DNA of 64,000 nucleotides from Thermovenabulum gondwanense (GTDB lineage Bacteria; Bacillota; Thermosediminibacteria; Thermosediminibacterales; Thermosediminibacteraceae): positions 1 through 64,000 of the forward strand of contig NZ_LOHZ01000022.1 in the NCBI RefSeq assembly GCF_001601575.1. The letters are read 5' to 3'. Each line of letters starts with the position of its first letter. Within the stretch, counting starts at the first letter, position 1. The translations under genes were made by a program, and so were the position numbers. Below the pieces are notes generated by a model. That model was not told the origin of the DNA, did no database searches, and saw only the letters and a list, made by a program, of their open reading frames with translations. This document shows positions 56,398 through 63,976 of the stretch, piece by piece.

Positions 56398-56988
56398 ATG
56401 ATAGCATATAAAATAGGAGATTCACTGTATTTAAACATCACCAACCGTTGCACGAATAAGTGCAGCTTCTGTATAAGAAACTTTGCAAAGGGTGTCGGTG
56501 GCTACGACTTATGGCTTGAGAAGGAACCGACAACAAAGGAAATAATTGAGGCAATCGGCAATCCCGAAAATTATAAAGAAATAGTTTTTTGCGGTTACGG
56601 GGAGCCTCTTTTGAGGCTTCAGGTGGTTCTGGATGTGGCGTCTTATATAAAGAATAATTTTCCTGGGATTCCGGTTAGAATAAATACAAACGGGCTTGGA
56701 AATTTGATTCATGGAGAGGATATAACCCCTCAGTTCAAAGGTTTAATTGACGTGATCTCCATTAGCCTTAATGCTCATAATTCGGAAACCTACGACAGTA
56801 TTTGCCGCTCCGATTACGGTGAAGAAGCTTTCTATGCCGTACTGGAGTTTGCCAGAAAATGCAAAAATTACGTTCCGAAGGTGGTTTTAACCGTTGTGGA
56901 GCTTCCCGAAGTGGATATAGAAAAATGTAAAAGGATTGCCGAAGAACTGGGAGTGGGGTTTAAGGTCAGGAAATTCGAAAAAAGTTAA
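56398..56988 (+). CDS. TatD-associated radical SAM protein
   Basis: 196-residue radical SAM protein: NITNRCTNKCSFCIRNF gives the CX3CX2C cluster motif near residue 18, then EIVFCGYGEPLLRL (GGE-like SAM contact) and RINTNGLGNLI. It matches the family annotated as TatD-associated radical SAM proteins; tatD lies upstream, separated by trpP. ATG at 56398 is chosen (GGGG upstream, family-like start MIAYKIGDSLYLN) over ATG 56383. Substrate unknown. It occupies the place of yabE/rnmV in the B. subtilis order. Confidence 0.85.
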   Translation: MIAYKIGDSLYLNITNRCTNKCSFCIRNFAKGVGGYDLWLEKEPTTKEIIEAIGNPENYKEIVFCGYGEPLLRLQVVLDVASYIKNNFPGIPVRINTNGLGNLIHGEDITPQFKGLIDVISISLNAHNSETYDSICRSDYGEEAFYAVLEFARKCKNYVPKVVLTVVELPEVDIEKCKRIAEELGVGFKVRKFEKS

Positions 56989-57007
56989 CCCGAGAAGGTG
57001 GTAATCT

Positions 57008-57850
57008 TTGAAAATAAGAGAGATTATGAAAAAGTACGATATAAGGCCGAGTAAAAGGCTCGGCCAACATTTTTTAATGGAAGAATCTTTTTTATACAAA
57101 ATGTTAAAGGCAGCTCAAATAAATGAGGACGATGAGGTGCTGGAGATAGGCCCCGGGCTCGGAGTGTTGACCCTGAAACTTTCCGACTATTCCAAAAAAG
57201 TGGTTGCGGTAGAAAAAGATTCTACGCTTATAAAAATTTTAGAAGATTTGGTAAAAGACAGGAAAAATGTTTGTTTGATTAATGAAGATGTGCTAAAATT
57301 AGATTTAAGCAGGATAAAAGAGGATTATTTTGAAAATAATTGTTTCAAAATTGTTGCTAATCTGCCATATTATATTACAAGCCCTATTTTAATGAAGGTA
57401 ATAGAAAACAGGGAGATTATCTCCAAGGCGGTTGTCATGGTACAAAAAGAGGTAGCAGAAAGGCTCGTATCACCACCGGGAAGCAAAAGTTACGGCATAC
57501 TCAGTGTGGCGGTTCAGCTGTATTCGGATGTGGAGATTGTCGACCTGGTAAAAAGGTGTGCTTTTTTTCCACCTCCTAAGGTGGATTCGGCCATCGTTAA
57601 ACTCGACATCAGGAAAGAAGCAAAAGTGGCAATGCCCGATGAAAAAACCTTTTTTAAAATTGTGGAAGCCGCTTTTTCCGAAAGGCGTAAGACCCTAAAA
57701 AATTCCTTAAGGAACAATTTAAATCTGAGCAACGAGGAAATAGAGATGATTTTAAAAATTTCGGGTATAGATGGAAGTAGAAGGGCGGAAACACTGAGTT
57801 TACAGGAATTCGCATCGCTTTGTCGGGTTTTCATGGATTTGAAAGAGTGA
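57008..57850 (+). CDS. rsmA: 16S rRNA dimethyladenosine transferase RsmA (KsgA)
   Basis: 280-residue methyltransferase dimethylating A1518 and A1519. PSKRLGQHFLMEESFLYKML start, SAM site LEIGPGLGVLTLKLSD near residue 45, NLPYYITSPIL (catalytic NLPY) near residue 122, and FSERRKTLKNSLR. TTG at 57008 with AAGGTGG upstream. Next gene overlaps in a different frame only before its real start. Confidence 0.97.
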   Translation: MKIREIMKKYDIRPSKRLGQHFLMEESFLYKMLKAAQINEDDEVLEIGPGLGVLTLKLSDYSKKVVAVEKDSTLIKILEDLVKDRKNVCLINEDVLKLDLSRIKEDYFENNCFKIVANLPYYITSPILMKVIENREIISKAVVMVQKEVAERLVSPPGSKSYGILSVAVQLYSDVEIVDLVKRCAFFPPPKVDSAIVKLDIRKEAKVAMPDEKTFFKIVEAAFSERRKTLKNSLRNNLNLSNEEIEMILKISGIDGSRRAETLSLQEFASLCRVFMDLKE

Positions 57851-57864
57851 AAGGAAGGGGTATA

Positions 57865-58335
57865 ATGTATTTTATAAGCCCGACAAAAGGGAGGCTATCC
57901 CTTAAAGAAACCGTAATGGATATTATCAGTTATATAGAGGAAGACCCAGAAGCTCGCTACAAACTGATAATAGGTACCGATTCTCAGGAAAAAAACAATA
58001 CCTGCTTTGTTACGGCAATTATAATTCACAGGATTGGCAAGGGAGCCAGGTACTATTACAGGAAAAGAATCATGTCCCTTGTAAAAAATTTAAGACAAAG
58101 GGTTTATATCGAAACCTCTTTGTCTTTAGAGGCGGTCAACTCTATAAAGAATGAGCTTGCCAGGACGAATTACAAAGATATGGATGTGGAGGTACATGTG
58201 GATATAGGGCAAAACGGAGATACGAGGGAACTTATTAAGGAAGTTGTGGGTTGGGTTATGGGAAGCGGCTTCAGGGTTAAAATAAAGCCTCAGGCTTACG
58301 GTGCTACGAAGGTGGCGGACAGATTTACGAAATAA
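57865..58335 (+). CDS. YkuK-like ribonuclease H-fold protein (DUF458)
   Basis: 156-residue protein of the DUF458/YkuK family, an RNase H-like fold: LIIGTDSQEKNNTCFVTAII carries the first Asp, then IETSLSLEAVNSIK and DVEVHVDIGQNGDTREL. ATG at 57865 is chosen for GGAAGG upstream; the frame otherwise runs into rsmA. Nuclease activity is inferred only from fold. Its 3' end overlaps the convergent glycosyltransferase gene by 11 bases. Confidence 0.85.
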   Translation: MYFISPTKGRLSLKETVMDIISYIEEDPEARYKLIIGTDSQEKNNTCFVTAIIIHRIGKGARYYYRKRIMSLVKNLRQRVYIETSLSLEAVNSIKNELARTNYKDMDVEVHVDIGQNGDTRELIKEVVGWVMGSGFRVKIKPQAYGATKVADRFTK

Positions 58336-59116
58336 AATTTTTTAATATATCAAACCTTCTTTCGCTATTGTATCCCGTATATTCTTTGTTGTTGATAACG
58401 CGAGTTCGCGGTAAGCCTTTATAAAAATTTAACGCTTCAATTATATCGCCGATAATGGTATCGGCCATTTTTTTTGCATGACTAAAGCCGCGAAGCTTGG
58501 AACCCGGCTCCTCCACCCGCATAATTGAGGGTGCGGCTACCTTCAGCCCTTCTTTTACCGCAAAAACCGACTCTAAAGGGGGTATTGCAAAATAGCTGTA
58601 ATCAACACTTTGTAAAAATTTTCTGGAAACCGCGTGAGGACCGTGGGAGGGTATAGCTGTATATACCTTATGGTACAGGTTTAACGTCTCGTTAAACAGT
58701 CTTTTATAATAATAAAGCTCTAAGGAAAGCCGGTTTTCTTTCAGGTAATCGGGGTAAAACCTGGTTAAAGAAAGATCGACCTTTTCCTTGAGTATTGATT
58801 TAATTAGAGCTTTTAATTTACAGTTCATTCTCCCTTCCATATCTCCATCCACAAAAATAACGCACTCCGCTCCTTCTTTATAGGCGGTGTAAGCCCCTAT
58901 GGCTTTGGGCACGTCATACCCTAAGGCTTCTTTGAAATGAATAATTTTTATTATACCCGCAAAAGAGGTGCTCAATTTTTGTACTTCGTAAAGGGTATTA
59001 TCCGTGGAACCGTTAATTACGGTAATAATTATATCCACTCCTATTTTTATCAAATTAATTAAAACCTTTGAAATCCTTCCCTCCTCGTTTTTTGCAGGTA
59101 CTACAGCAGCAATCAC
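58325..59116 (-). CDS. Family 2 glycosyltransferase
   Basis: 263-residue GT-A fold glycosyltransferase without membrane segments: AAVVPAKNEEGRISKVLINL start and the metal-binding VIFVDGDMEGRM near residue 90. GTG at 59116 has GGGGGG upstream. It is on the minus strand, against the local direction, between ykuK and yabG, and overlaps ykuK tail-to-tail. Similar GT2 genes near yabG could act in spore coat or envelope glycosylation, but this is a guess from context; substrate unknown. Confidence 0.85.
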   Translation of the reverse strand: MIAAVVPAKNEEGRISKVLINLIKIGVDIIITVINGSTDNTLYEVQKLSTSFAGIIKIIHFKEALGYDVPKAIGAYTAYKEGAECVIFVDGDMEGRMNCKLKALIKSILKEKVDLSLTRFYPDYLKENRLSLELYYYKRLFNETLNLYHKVYTAIPSHGPHAVSRKFLQSVDYSYFAIPPLESVFAVKEGLKVAAPSIMRVEEPGSKLRGFSHAKKMADTIIGDIIEALNFYKGLPRTRVINNKEYTGYNSERRFDILKNFIS

Positions 59117-59215
59117 GAAAAGCCCCCCAATTTAATTAACATGCGGCTTTATGGTAGCATATTATGTAATAAAGTTTAAAAGTGTGAATAAAGAAAATTC
59201 GAGGGGGTGAAGGGG

Positions 59216-60076
59216 ATGGCTAAGGTTAAACCAGGAGATATAGTAAAGAGGATTTCTTACGGAGGGGATTTACTTTTTAAGGTGGTAGAGGTTCATGAAG
59301 AAAAAAATTTAGCCCTTTTAAAGGGTATTAACATAAGGGTTTTAGCAGATGCGCCGCTGGATGATTTAATATTACCCACTAAAAATGAAATTAGGGAATA
59401 CAGAATCAATCTTATAAAAACCTACAACGAATGTTTGGAGAGGGTTTTTTACAGGAGGGAACTGGAAAAAGAAAAAAACTACACCAGGAACGAAAGGGTA
59501 GAGAACGGCTTTTTTTGTATGCCGGTAAAGGTTCTGCACTTGGACGGCGATGAGGATTACTTAGAAATATGCCTGAATACCTATAAACAGTTAGAGATAG
59601 AAGCTGTGGGTTTTAATATTTCCGAAAAGGATCAACCAAAAAATATTAAAAATTTGCTTTTTGAGTTTGCACCGGATATTCTCGTGATTACCGGGCACGA
59701 CGGCCTTTTAAAAAATGCAAGGGATTACAATAATGTAAATTCGTACAGAAACTCAAAGTTTTTTATAGAATCGGTAAAAGAGGCAAGAAAAATACAGCCA
59801 TCCAAGGATGAGCTGATAATCTTCGCCGGTGCGTGTCAGTCTTACTATGAAGGCCTGATAAAAGCCGGAGCGAATTTTGCAAGTTCTCCCCACCGGGTTT
59901 TTATCCACGCCCTGGATCCCGTTATGGTAATTGAAAGGGTGGCTTATACTCCCATATCAAAAATAATCTCTTTGAAAGAAGCCATTGAGGCGACGATTAC
60001 GGGCACAAAAGGAATAGGCGGCATCGAAACCCGGGGCAAGTACAGGGAAGGGCTCCCGCGTTCTCCTTACGAGTAA
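59216..60076 (+). CDS. yabG: Sporulation coat protease YabG
   Basis: 286-residue YabG peptidase, which trims coat proteins during sporulation. AKVKPGDIVKRISYGGDLLFK start, VLHLDGDEDYLEICLNTYKQ near residue 105, DILVITGHDGLL near residue 160, and FAGACQSYYEGLIKAGANFAS with the Cys/Ser cluster near residue 205. ATG at 59216 (GTG at 59207 is an alternative). Downstream of rsmA as in B. subtilis, with two insertions between. Confidence 0.94.
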   Translation: MAKVKPGDIVKRISYGGDLLFKVVEVHEEKNLALLKGINIRVLADAPLDDLILPTKNEIREYRINLIKTYNECLERVFYRRELEKEKNYTRNERVENGFFCMPVKVLHLDGDEDYLEICLNTYKQLEIEAVGFNISEKDQPKNIKNLLFEFAPDILVITGHDGLLKNARDYNNVNSYRNSKFFIESVKEARKIQPSKDELIIFAGACQSYYEGLIKAGANFASSPHRVFIHALDPVMVIERVAYTPISKIISLKEAIEATITGTKGIGGIETRGKYREGLPRSPYE

Positions 60077-60094
60077 AGCAGGCGGTGATGAAAA

Positions 60095-61489
60095 ATGGAG
60101 CAAGGATTAATGCTAAAGGTTTTTGATTCAAGGATGAAGAAAGTATACCGAATGGAATTAGAGGAGTACGTAAAATACGCCGTGGCATCCGCAATGCCCG
60201 CCGATTTTCCCATGGAAGCCCTAAAATCTCAGGCGGTTTGCTGCAGGACAATTGCCGTAAGGAGGATGAGAATATTCGGCGGAAGCGGATGCACGAGATA
60301 CCCCGAATACGATGTGTGCACAGACCCTGGACACTGTCAGGGATTTTCGGATAAATTGGGGGAAATTCCCGAGAGCATAAAAAAAGCCGTTGAGGAAACC
60401 TCCGGATTAATTTTAACATACAATGGAAACCCTGTAGAAGCCCTGTACCACGACACCTGCGGTGGATATACGGAAGATTCGGAAAATGTCCTGGGAAATA
60501 AGATAAGTTATTTGAGGAAGGTAGAATGTGGATTCTGCAGCGATTCACCCCATTACGTTACCCGCAGGATTATTACAATTAAAAATTTAAAAAAAAAATT
60601 GGGGGTTAACTTCGACTCAGCTACGGGCAAGGTGGATATAAAGGGAATCTTTGAGGAAATAAAAACGACGGGATCCGGGCGGATAAAAAGGATAAAGGTA
60701 GGAGACAGGGAATTTTCCGGAGAAGAAATAAAAGAACTGCTTTCCATAAATTCTAACAAATTAAACTGGAAGGTAGTAGCTATAGCCTTAGAAATTATGG
60801 GGAAAGGCCATGGACTGGGAATGTGTCAGTACGGGGCAAGAGGGATGGCTTTAAAAGGGCAGGATTTTGCGAATATACTAAAGCACTATTTTACGGGAAC
60901 GGAAGTAGAAAAAATAAAAATGCCCTCCGAGGATAATCCGCTAATTTTTAAAAAAATTGCAGTGGATCCCGGCAAGGGGTCCGAGGACGATTTATGCGGG
61001 CCTATGGGGTTATCGGAAGGATTTATAAATTACGAAATGGCAAGGGTTTTGCGGGAGATACTTTCTAAAGAAGGGGCAAAAGTGATCCTCACCAGGAATA
61101 ATAATGAAAAAAAAGACCTCATGGAAAGAATAAGGGTTATTAATGATTTTGATCCGGACCTTTTTATCAGCCTTCAGCAAAATTTTTTGAAGCCCGACAG
61201 GGAAGGGTATGTGGAAATTTTTTACCTGCCGGGAGATAAAGAAGGGAAAAGACTTGCTGAATGCATCAAGGAAGCTTTTATCTCAAATCTAAAGGTTCAA
61301 GCGGTATCCTATGAGGCAGACCTTTTCCTGCTGAGAGAATGCAAATGCCCCGGAGTAATGATTTTCACTTGCAATTTAAACTGTCCCCGGGAAGAAAAAA
61401 GGATATCGGAAGAAAAGTATAGAAAAAATGTCGCACAGACAATTTTTTCTGGGATTATCCTCTATTATTACGGCCTCACATTAAAATAG
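60095..61489 (+). CDS. SpoIID/LytB-domain protein fused to a degenerate amidase_3 domain
   Basis: 464-residue two-domain protein. Residues 1-275 are a SpoIID-type peptidoglycan lytic transglycosylase domain: LEEYVKYAVASAMPADFPME, EALKSQAVCCRTIAVRRM (Glu41 fits the catalytic Glu), and GHGLGMCQYGARGMA. Residues 285-464 are an amidase_3 fold, but the zinc His in DPGHG is Lys294 (DPGKG), the His of ISIH is Gln361 (FISLQQNF), and the last Glu position is Phe (VMIFTCN), so it should not bind zinc or cut. No signal peptide or membrane segment is seen at the N-terminus. Adjacent to yabG, so likely sporulation-related. Confidence 0.82.
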   Translation: MEQGLMLKVFDSRMKKVYRMELEEYVKYAVASAMPADFPMEALKSQAVCCRTIAVRRMRIFGGSGCTRYPEYDVCTDPGHCQGFSDKLGEIPESIKKAVEETSGLILTYNGNPVEALYHDTCGGYTEDSENVLGNKISYLRKVECGFCSDSPHYVTRRIITIKNLKKKLGVNFDSATGKVDIKGIFEEIKTTGSGRIKRIKVGDREFSGEEIKELLSINSNKLNWKVVAIALEIMGKGHGLGMCQYGARGMALKGQDFANILKHYFTGTEVEKIKMPSEDNPLIFKKIAVDPGKGSEDDLCGPMGLSEGFINYEMARVLREILSKEGAKVILTRNNNEKKDLMERIRVINDFDPDLFISLQQNFLKPDREGYVEIFYLPGDKEGKRLAECIKEAFISNLKVQAVSYEADLFLLRECKCPGVMIFTCNLNCPREEKRISEEKYRKNVAQTIFSGIILYYYGLTLK

Positions 61490-61515
61490 GCCGTTTTTTG
61501 TTTATAATATGACAT

Positions 61516-61544
61516 TTGACAAAACAGCATAATACTGATAAAAT
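61516..61544 (+). promoter_or_regulatory. Upstream veg promoter
   Basis: TTGACA (61516-61521) and TAAAAT (61539-61544), exactly 17 bases apart. Confidence 0.65.
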
Positions 61545-61558
61545 ATTCTACTTTTTAT

Positions 61559-61587
61559 TTGACATTTCGGACAAGGGGTGTTATAAT
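61559..61587 (+). promoter_or_regulatory. Downstream veg promoter
   Basis: TTGACA (61559-61564) and TATAAT (61582-61587), both perfect, with a 17-base spacer; 40 bases before the veg start. The B. subtilis veg promoter is also known to be very strong. Confidence 0.9.
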
Positions 61588-61626
61588 ACAATCGTGTAGT
61601 TTGTATAATAAAGAGGTGAGTTTAAT

Positions 61627-61899
61627 TTGTTAAAGGATAATGCTCTCCTCAAAATAAAAAAAAGTATAGAACCCTTTGTGGGGAAAAAGGTTAAGATTAA
61701 AGCAAACAGGGGTAGAAAAAAGACTTACGAGAAAATAGGTATTCTCGAAAAGGTTTATCCCAATATATTTGTTATAAGGATTGAAGAATCTCCCGAATTT
61801 ATAAACAGGGTTTCATACAGTTATTCCGATGTATTAACCGATTCCGTCGAGCTGATATTCTGTGCCGGTAACGGCAAAGCGGTGAAAATTAAGCATTAG
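61627..61899 (+). CDS. veg: Veg family protein
   Basis: 90-residue Veg protein: ALLKIKKSIEPFVGKKVKIK then ANRGRKKTYEKIGILEKVYP and SYSYSDVLTDSVELIF. In B. subtilis Veg affects biofilm and spore outgrowth. TTG at 61627 with AGAGGTGAG upstream. Two near-consensus promoters precede it and a strong hairpin follows. Confidence 0.93.
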   Translation: MLKDNALLKIKKSIEPFVGKKVKIKANRGRKKTYEKIGILEKVYPNIFVIRIEESPEFINRVSYSYSDVLTDSVELIFCAGNGKAVKIKH

Positions 61900-61908
61900 G
61901 GCGCAAAA

Positions 61909-61960
61909 GCCTCCCTCATGAATATTATAATTATAAAGATTCATGGGGGAGGCAATTTTT
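61909..61960 (+). promoter_or_regulatory. Terminator-like hairpin that sequesters the protease ribosome site
   Basis: GCCTCCCTCATGAAT (61909-61923) pairs with ATTCATGGGGGAGGC (61939-61953): 15 bp with one wobble, 15-base loop. The T-run TTTTT follows 2 bases later, so it can terminate veg. The 3' arm contains GGGGGAGG (61945-61952), the only Shine-Dalgarno of the next gene, 8 bases from its ATG. Confidence 0.85.
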
Positions 61961-62965
61961 ATGGACCGAACCGAAAGAATATTAAGAAAATATACAAAAA
62001 AGCTTCTTGAAATTCAAAACGTGGTGGGAGTGGGTATCGGTTATAAAACCGTTAATGGAGAGAGAACAAATAAAAAATCACTGCTGGTACTGGTTAAGAA
62101 AAAAATCCCCCGGGAGGAATTGAGAAAAGCTGAGGTTATCCCCGAAAGGGTAGAGGATGTGAACACGGATGTCATTGAGGTGGGAGAAATAAAACTCCTG
62201 GGGCTGAGGACAGAAAAGTTAAGGCCTGCCAGGCCCGGCATCAGCATAGGCCATTATAAAGTTACTGCGGGCACCTTTGGAGCGCTGGTAAGGGATTCGG
62301 TTACCAGGGAGCCTTTAATCCTCTCCAACAATCACGTTCTTGCAAACTCCACCAACGGCAGGGATAAAAAGGCAAGCCTTGGTGACCCCATCCTGCAGCC
62401 CGGAGCTTATGACGGCGGGAAAAGCGAGGATGTCATTGGACACCTTTTCAGGTTTATCCCCGTAGAGAAGGATATGACTCAGGTAGAATGCCCCGTGGCC
62501 AAAGTCGGAGAGAGAATTCTGGACAAAGCCGTAAAAATCCTGAGGCCAAGCTACAACGTAAGGTTTTATAAAAAGAAAGCCATGCAGAACCTGGTGGATG
62601 CTGCTCTGGCAAAACCCGTTCACCCTTCCTATGTGTCCGATGAAATTCTGGAATTGGGAAAGGTAAAAGGCGAAACCCTGCCGGAGCTGGGGCTGTCTGT
62701 TGTGAAAAGCGGGCGCACCAGCGGGGTTACAAAAAGTGAAATAAAAGCGATGAATGTGGTAATCAAGGTAATGCTCGGAGAGAATGAAGAAGCGACTTTT
62801 TACGAACAGATACTTACGGGCCCCATGGCAAAACCCGGAGATAGCGGTTCCCTGGTATTGACGGAAAAAAACGAAGCGGTGGGTCTTTTATTTGCAGGCT
62901 CAGAAGAGGCCACATTAATAAATCCGATAATAAATGTCATGAAGCTTTTAAAGTTTACTTTTTAA
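61961..62965 (+). CDS. PA-clan (chymotrypsin-like) serine protease
   Basis: 334-residue protein with a trypsin-like fold and no signal peptide. Triad candidates: His125 in LSNNHVLANS, Asp213 in NLVDAALAKP, Ser295 in PGDSGSLVL. The N-terminal NVVGVGIGYKTVNG-type module (residues 20-48) is shared with cytoplasmic Nal1/trypsin-like family proteins. ATG at 61961 is chosen since GGGGGAGG is 8 bases upstream; ATG at 61943 lies inside the hairpin. Its ribosome site is buried in the stem after veg, so expression should need hairpin opening or read-through. Target unknown. Confidence 0.85.
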   Translation: MDRTERILRKYTKKLLEIQNVVGVGIGYKTVNGERTNKKSLLVLVKKKIPREELRKAEVIPERVEDVNTDVIEVGEIKLLGLRTEKLRPARPGISIGHYKVTAGTFGALVRDSVTREPLILSNNHVLANSTNGRDKKASLGDPILQPGAYDGGKSEDVIGHLFRFIPVEKDMTQVECPVAKVGERILDKAVKILRPSYNVRFYKKKAMQNLVDAALAKPVHPSYVSDEILELGKVKGETLPELGLSVVKSGRTSGVTKSEIKAMNVVIKVMLGENEEATFYEQILTGPMAKPGDSGSLVLTEKNEAVGLLFAGSEEATLINPIINVMKLLKFTF

Positions 62966-63049
62966 GGTTATAGGACCTCTTATTACCATCCTGTTTCATT
63001 TTACCGCTACGCTTATGTATTTTATATAAAGGCTATGGTATTTGAAATT

Positions 63050-63074
63050 AAAAAGCCTCAGGGCTTTTTTTTTA
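63050..63074 (+). terminator. Terminator after PA-clan protease gene
   Basis: AAAAGCC, short loop, GGCTTTT and a T-run at 63051-63072, about 85 bases beyond the protease stop. The stretch between holds no gene. Confidence 0.75.
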
Positions 63075-63159
63075 TTTATTTATCAGAAAACCGGGTTTGT
63101 GTACGGTGTTTTGGTTTTTTATAATTAATAAAAACTAATTAGTACAAGGAGGTAAAGGT

Positions 63160-63816
63160 ATGAAAGGCATGAAAAACAAGGTAATTGTGCTACTACTGCT
63201 GTTATCTCTTTTTATATCCTCCACGGCCTTTGCGGCAACCAGCATAAACATAAGTTTTAATGCGGGAAAATTGTTGCCGGGGGTAAAGTATGTTTTTTAC
63301 ATAAAATATAACGGCATTACCTATTTGAGTACCCTTTTAAAAAGCATTGAAACAAAGGCCCCATCTTCTACAAATAGCGGTGTCTCATCAAATAACGGGC
63401 AGTCCCAGAACAGTACGGTTGTTCAGGGTTTGACAAAGGATGAGAAGCTAATGCTTGACCTGGTTAACAATGAAAGGATTAAGGCGGGGCTAAAGCCTTT
63501 AGAAATAGATATGAGGCTTGTGGATATCTCCAGGAAAAAGAGCAAGGATATGATTGAAAAAAATTACTTTGGGCATATTTCCCCTACCTACGGGTCCCCC
63601 TTTGATGCATTAAAAAATGCCGGAGTAGCTTACAGGTATGCGGGAGAAAACATCGCCGGGGCACCAACGGTGGAAAAAGCTCATCAGGCTTTAATGAACA
63701 GTCCCGGCCACAGAGCAAACATTTTAAATCCTAACTTCAATAAAATAGGTATTGGAATCGTTGACGGGGGTCCTTATGGCAAAATGTTTACCCAGACCTT
63801 CATAGGGACTAATTAG
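63160..63816 (+). CDS. Secreted CAP-domain (SCP/YkwD) protein
   Basis: 218-residue exported protein: signal peptide KVIVLLLLLSLFISSTAFA, cleaved near residue 27, a Ser/Asn-rich linker (about 65-85), then a CAP domain (about 90-217) with LVNNERIKAGLKPLEID, KNYFGHISPTYGSPFDALK, GENIAGAP and SPGHRANILNPNFNKIGIG. ATG at 63160 with AAGGAGG. CAP proteins of spore formers can be coat- or surface-associated; exact role unknown. Confidence 0.92.
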   Translation: MKGMKNKVIVLLLLLSLFISSTAFAATSINISFNAGKLLPGVKYVFYIKYNGITYLSTLLKSIETKAPSSTNSGVSSNNGQSQNSTVVQGLTKDEKLMLDLVNNERIKAGLKPLEIDMRLVDISRKKSKDMIEKNYFGHISPTYGSPFDALKNAGVAYRYAGENIAGAPTVEKAHQALMNSPGHRANILNPNFNKIGIGIVDGGPYGKMFTQTFIGTN

Positions 63817-63844
63817 GGAAGATTCTGTGGAAATGTGCATTAAA

Positions 63845-63874
63845 TGTGAATAACTCTGTGGATAATGTGGATAA
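63845..63874 (-). promoter_or_regulatory. Cluster of three DnaA boxes
   Basis: TGTGAATAA (63845-63853), TGTGGATAA (63857-63865) and TGTGGATAA (63866-63874) are reverse complements of TTATTCACA and TTATCCACA, all in one orientation, the last two abutting. They lie 29 bases past the CAP gene stop and run into the following terminator. Confidence 0.8.
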
Positions 63875-63897
63875 AAGCAGGCAATAGCCTGCTTTTT
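63873..63897 (+). terminator. Terminator after CAP-domain gene
   Basis: AAAAGCAGGC, AATA loop, GCCTGCTTTTT; perfect stem with T-run. Confidence 0.88.
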
Positions 63898-63976
63898 ATC
63901 TTTTTTTGAACCTTTATTTTAACAAAATAATATATTAGTATTAAAGCTTTACCACCCTTTAGCGGGGAGGATTTTA

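Noticed and set aside
60553-61490. Possible active SpoIIP-like amidase in the C-terminal half of the SpoIID protein
   Set aside because: All expected zinc ligands that can be aligned by eye are substituted.
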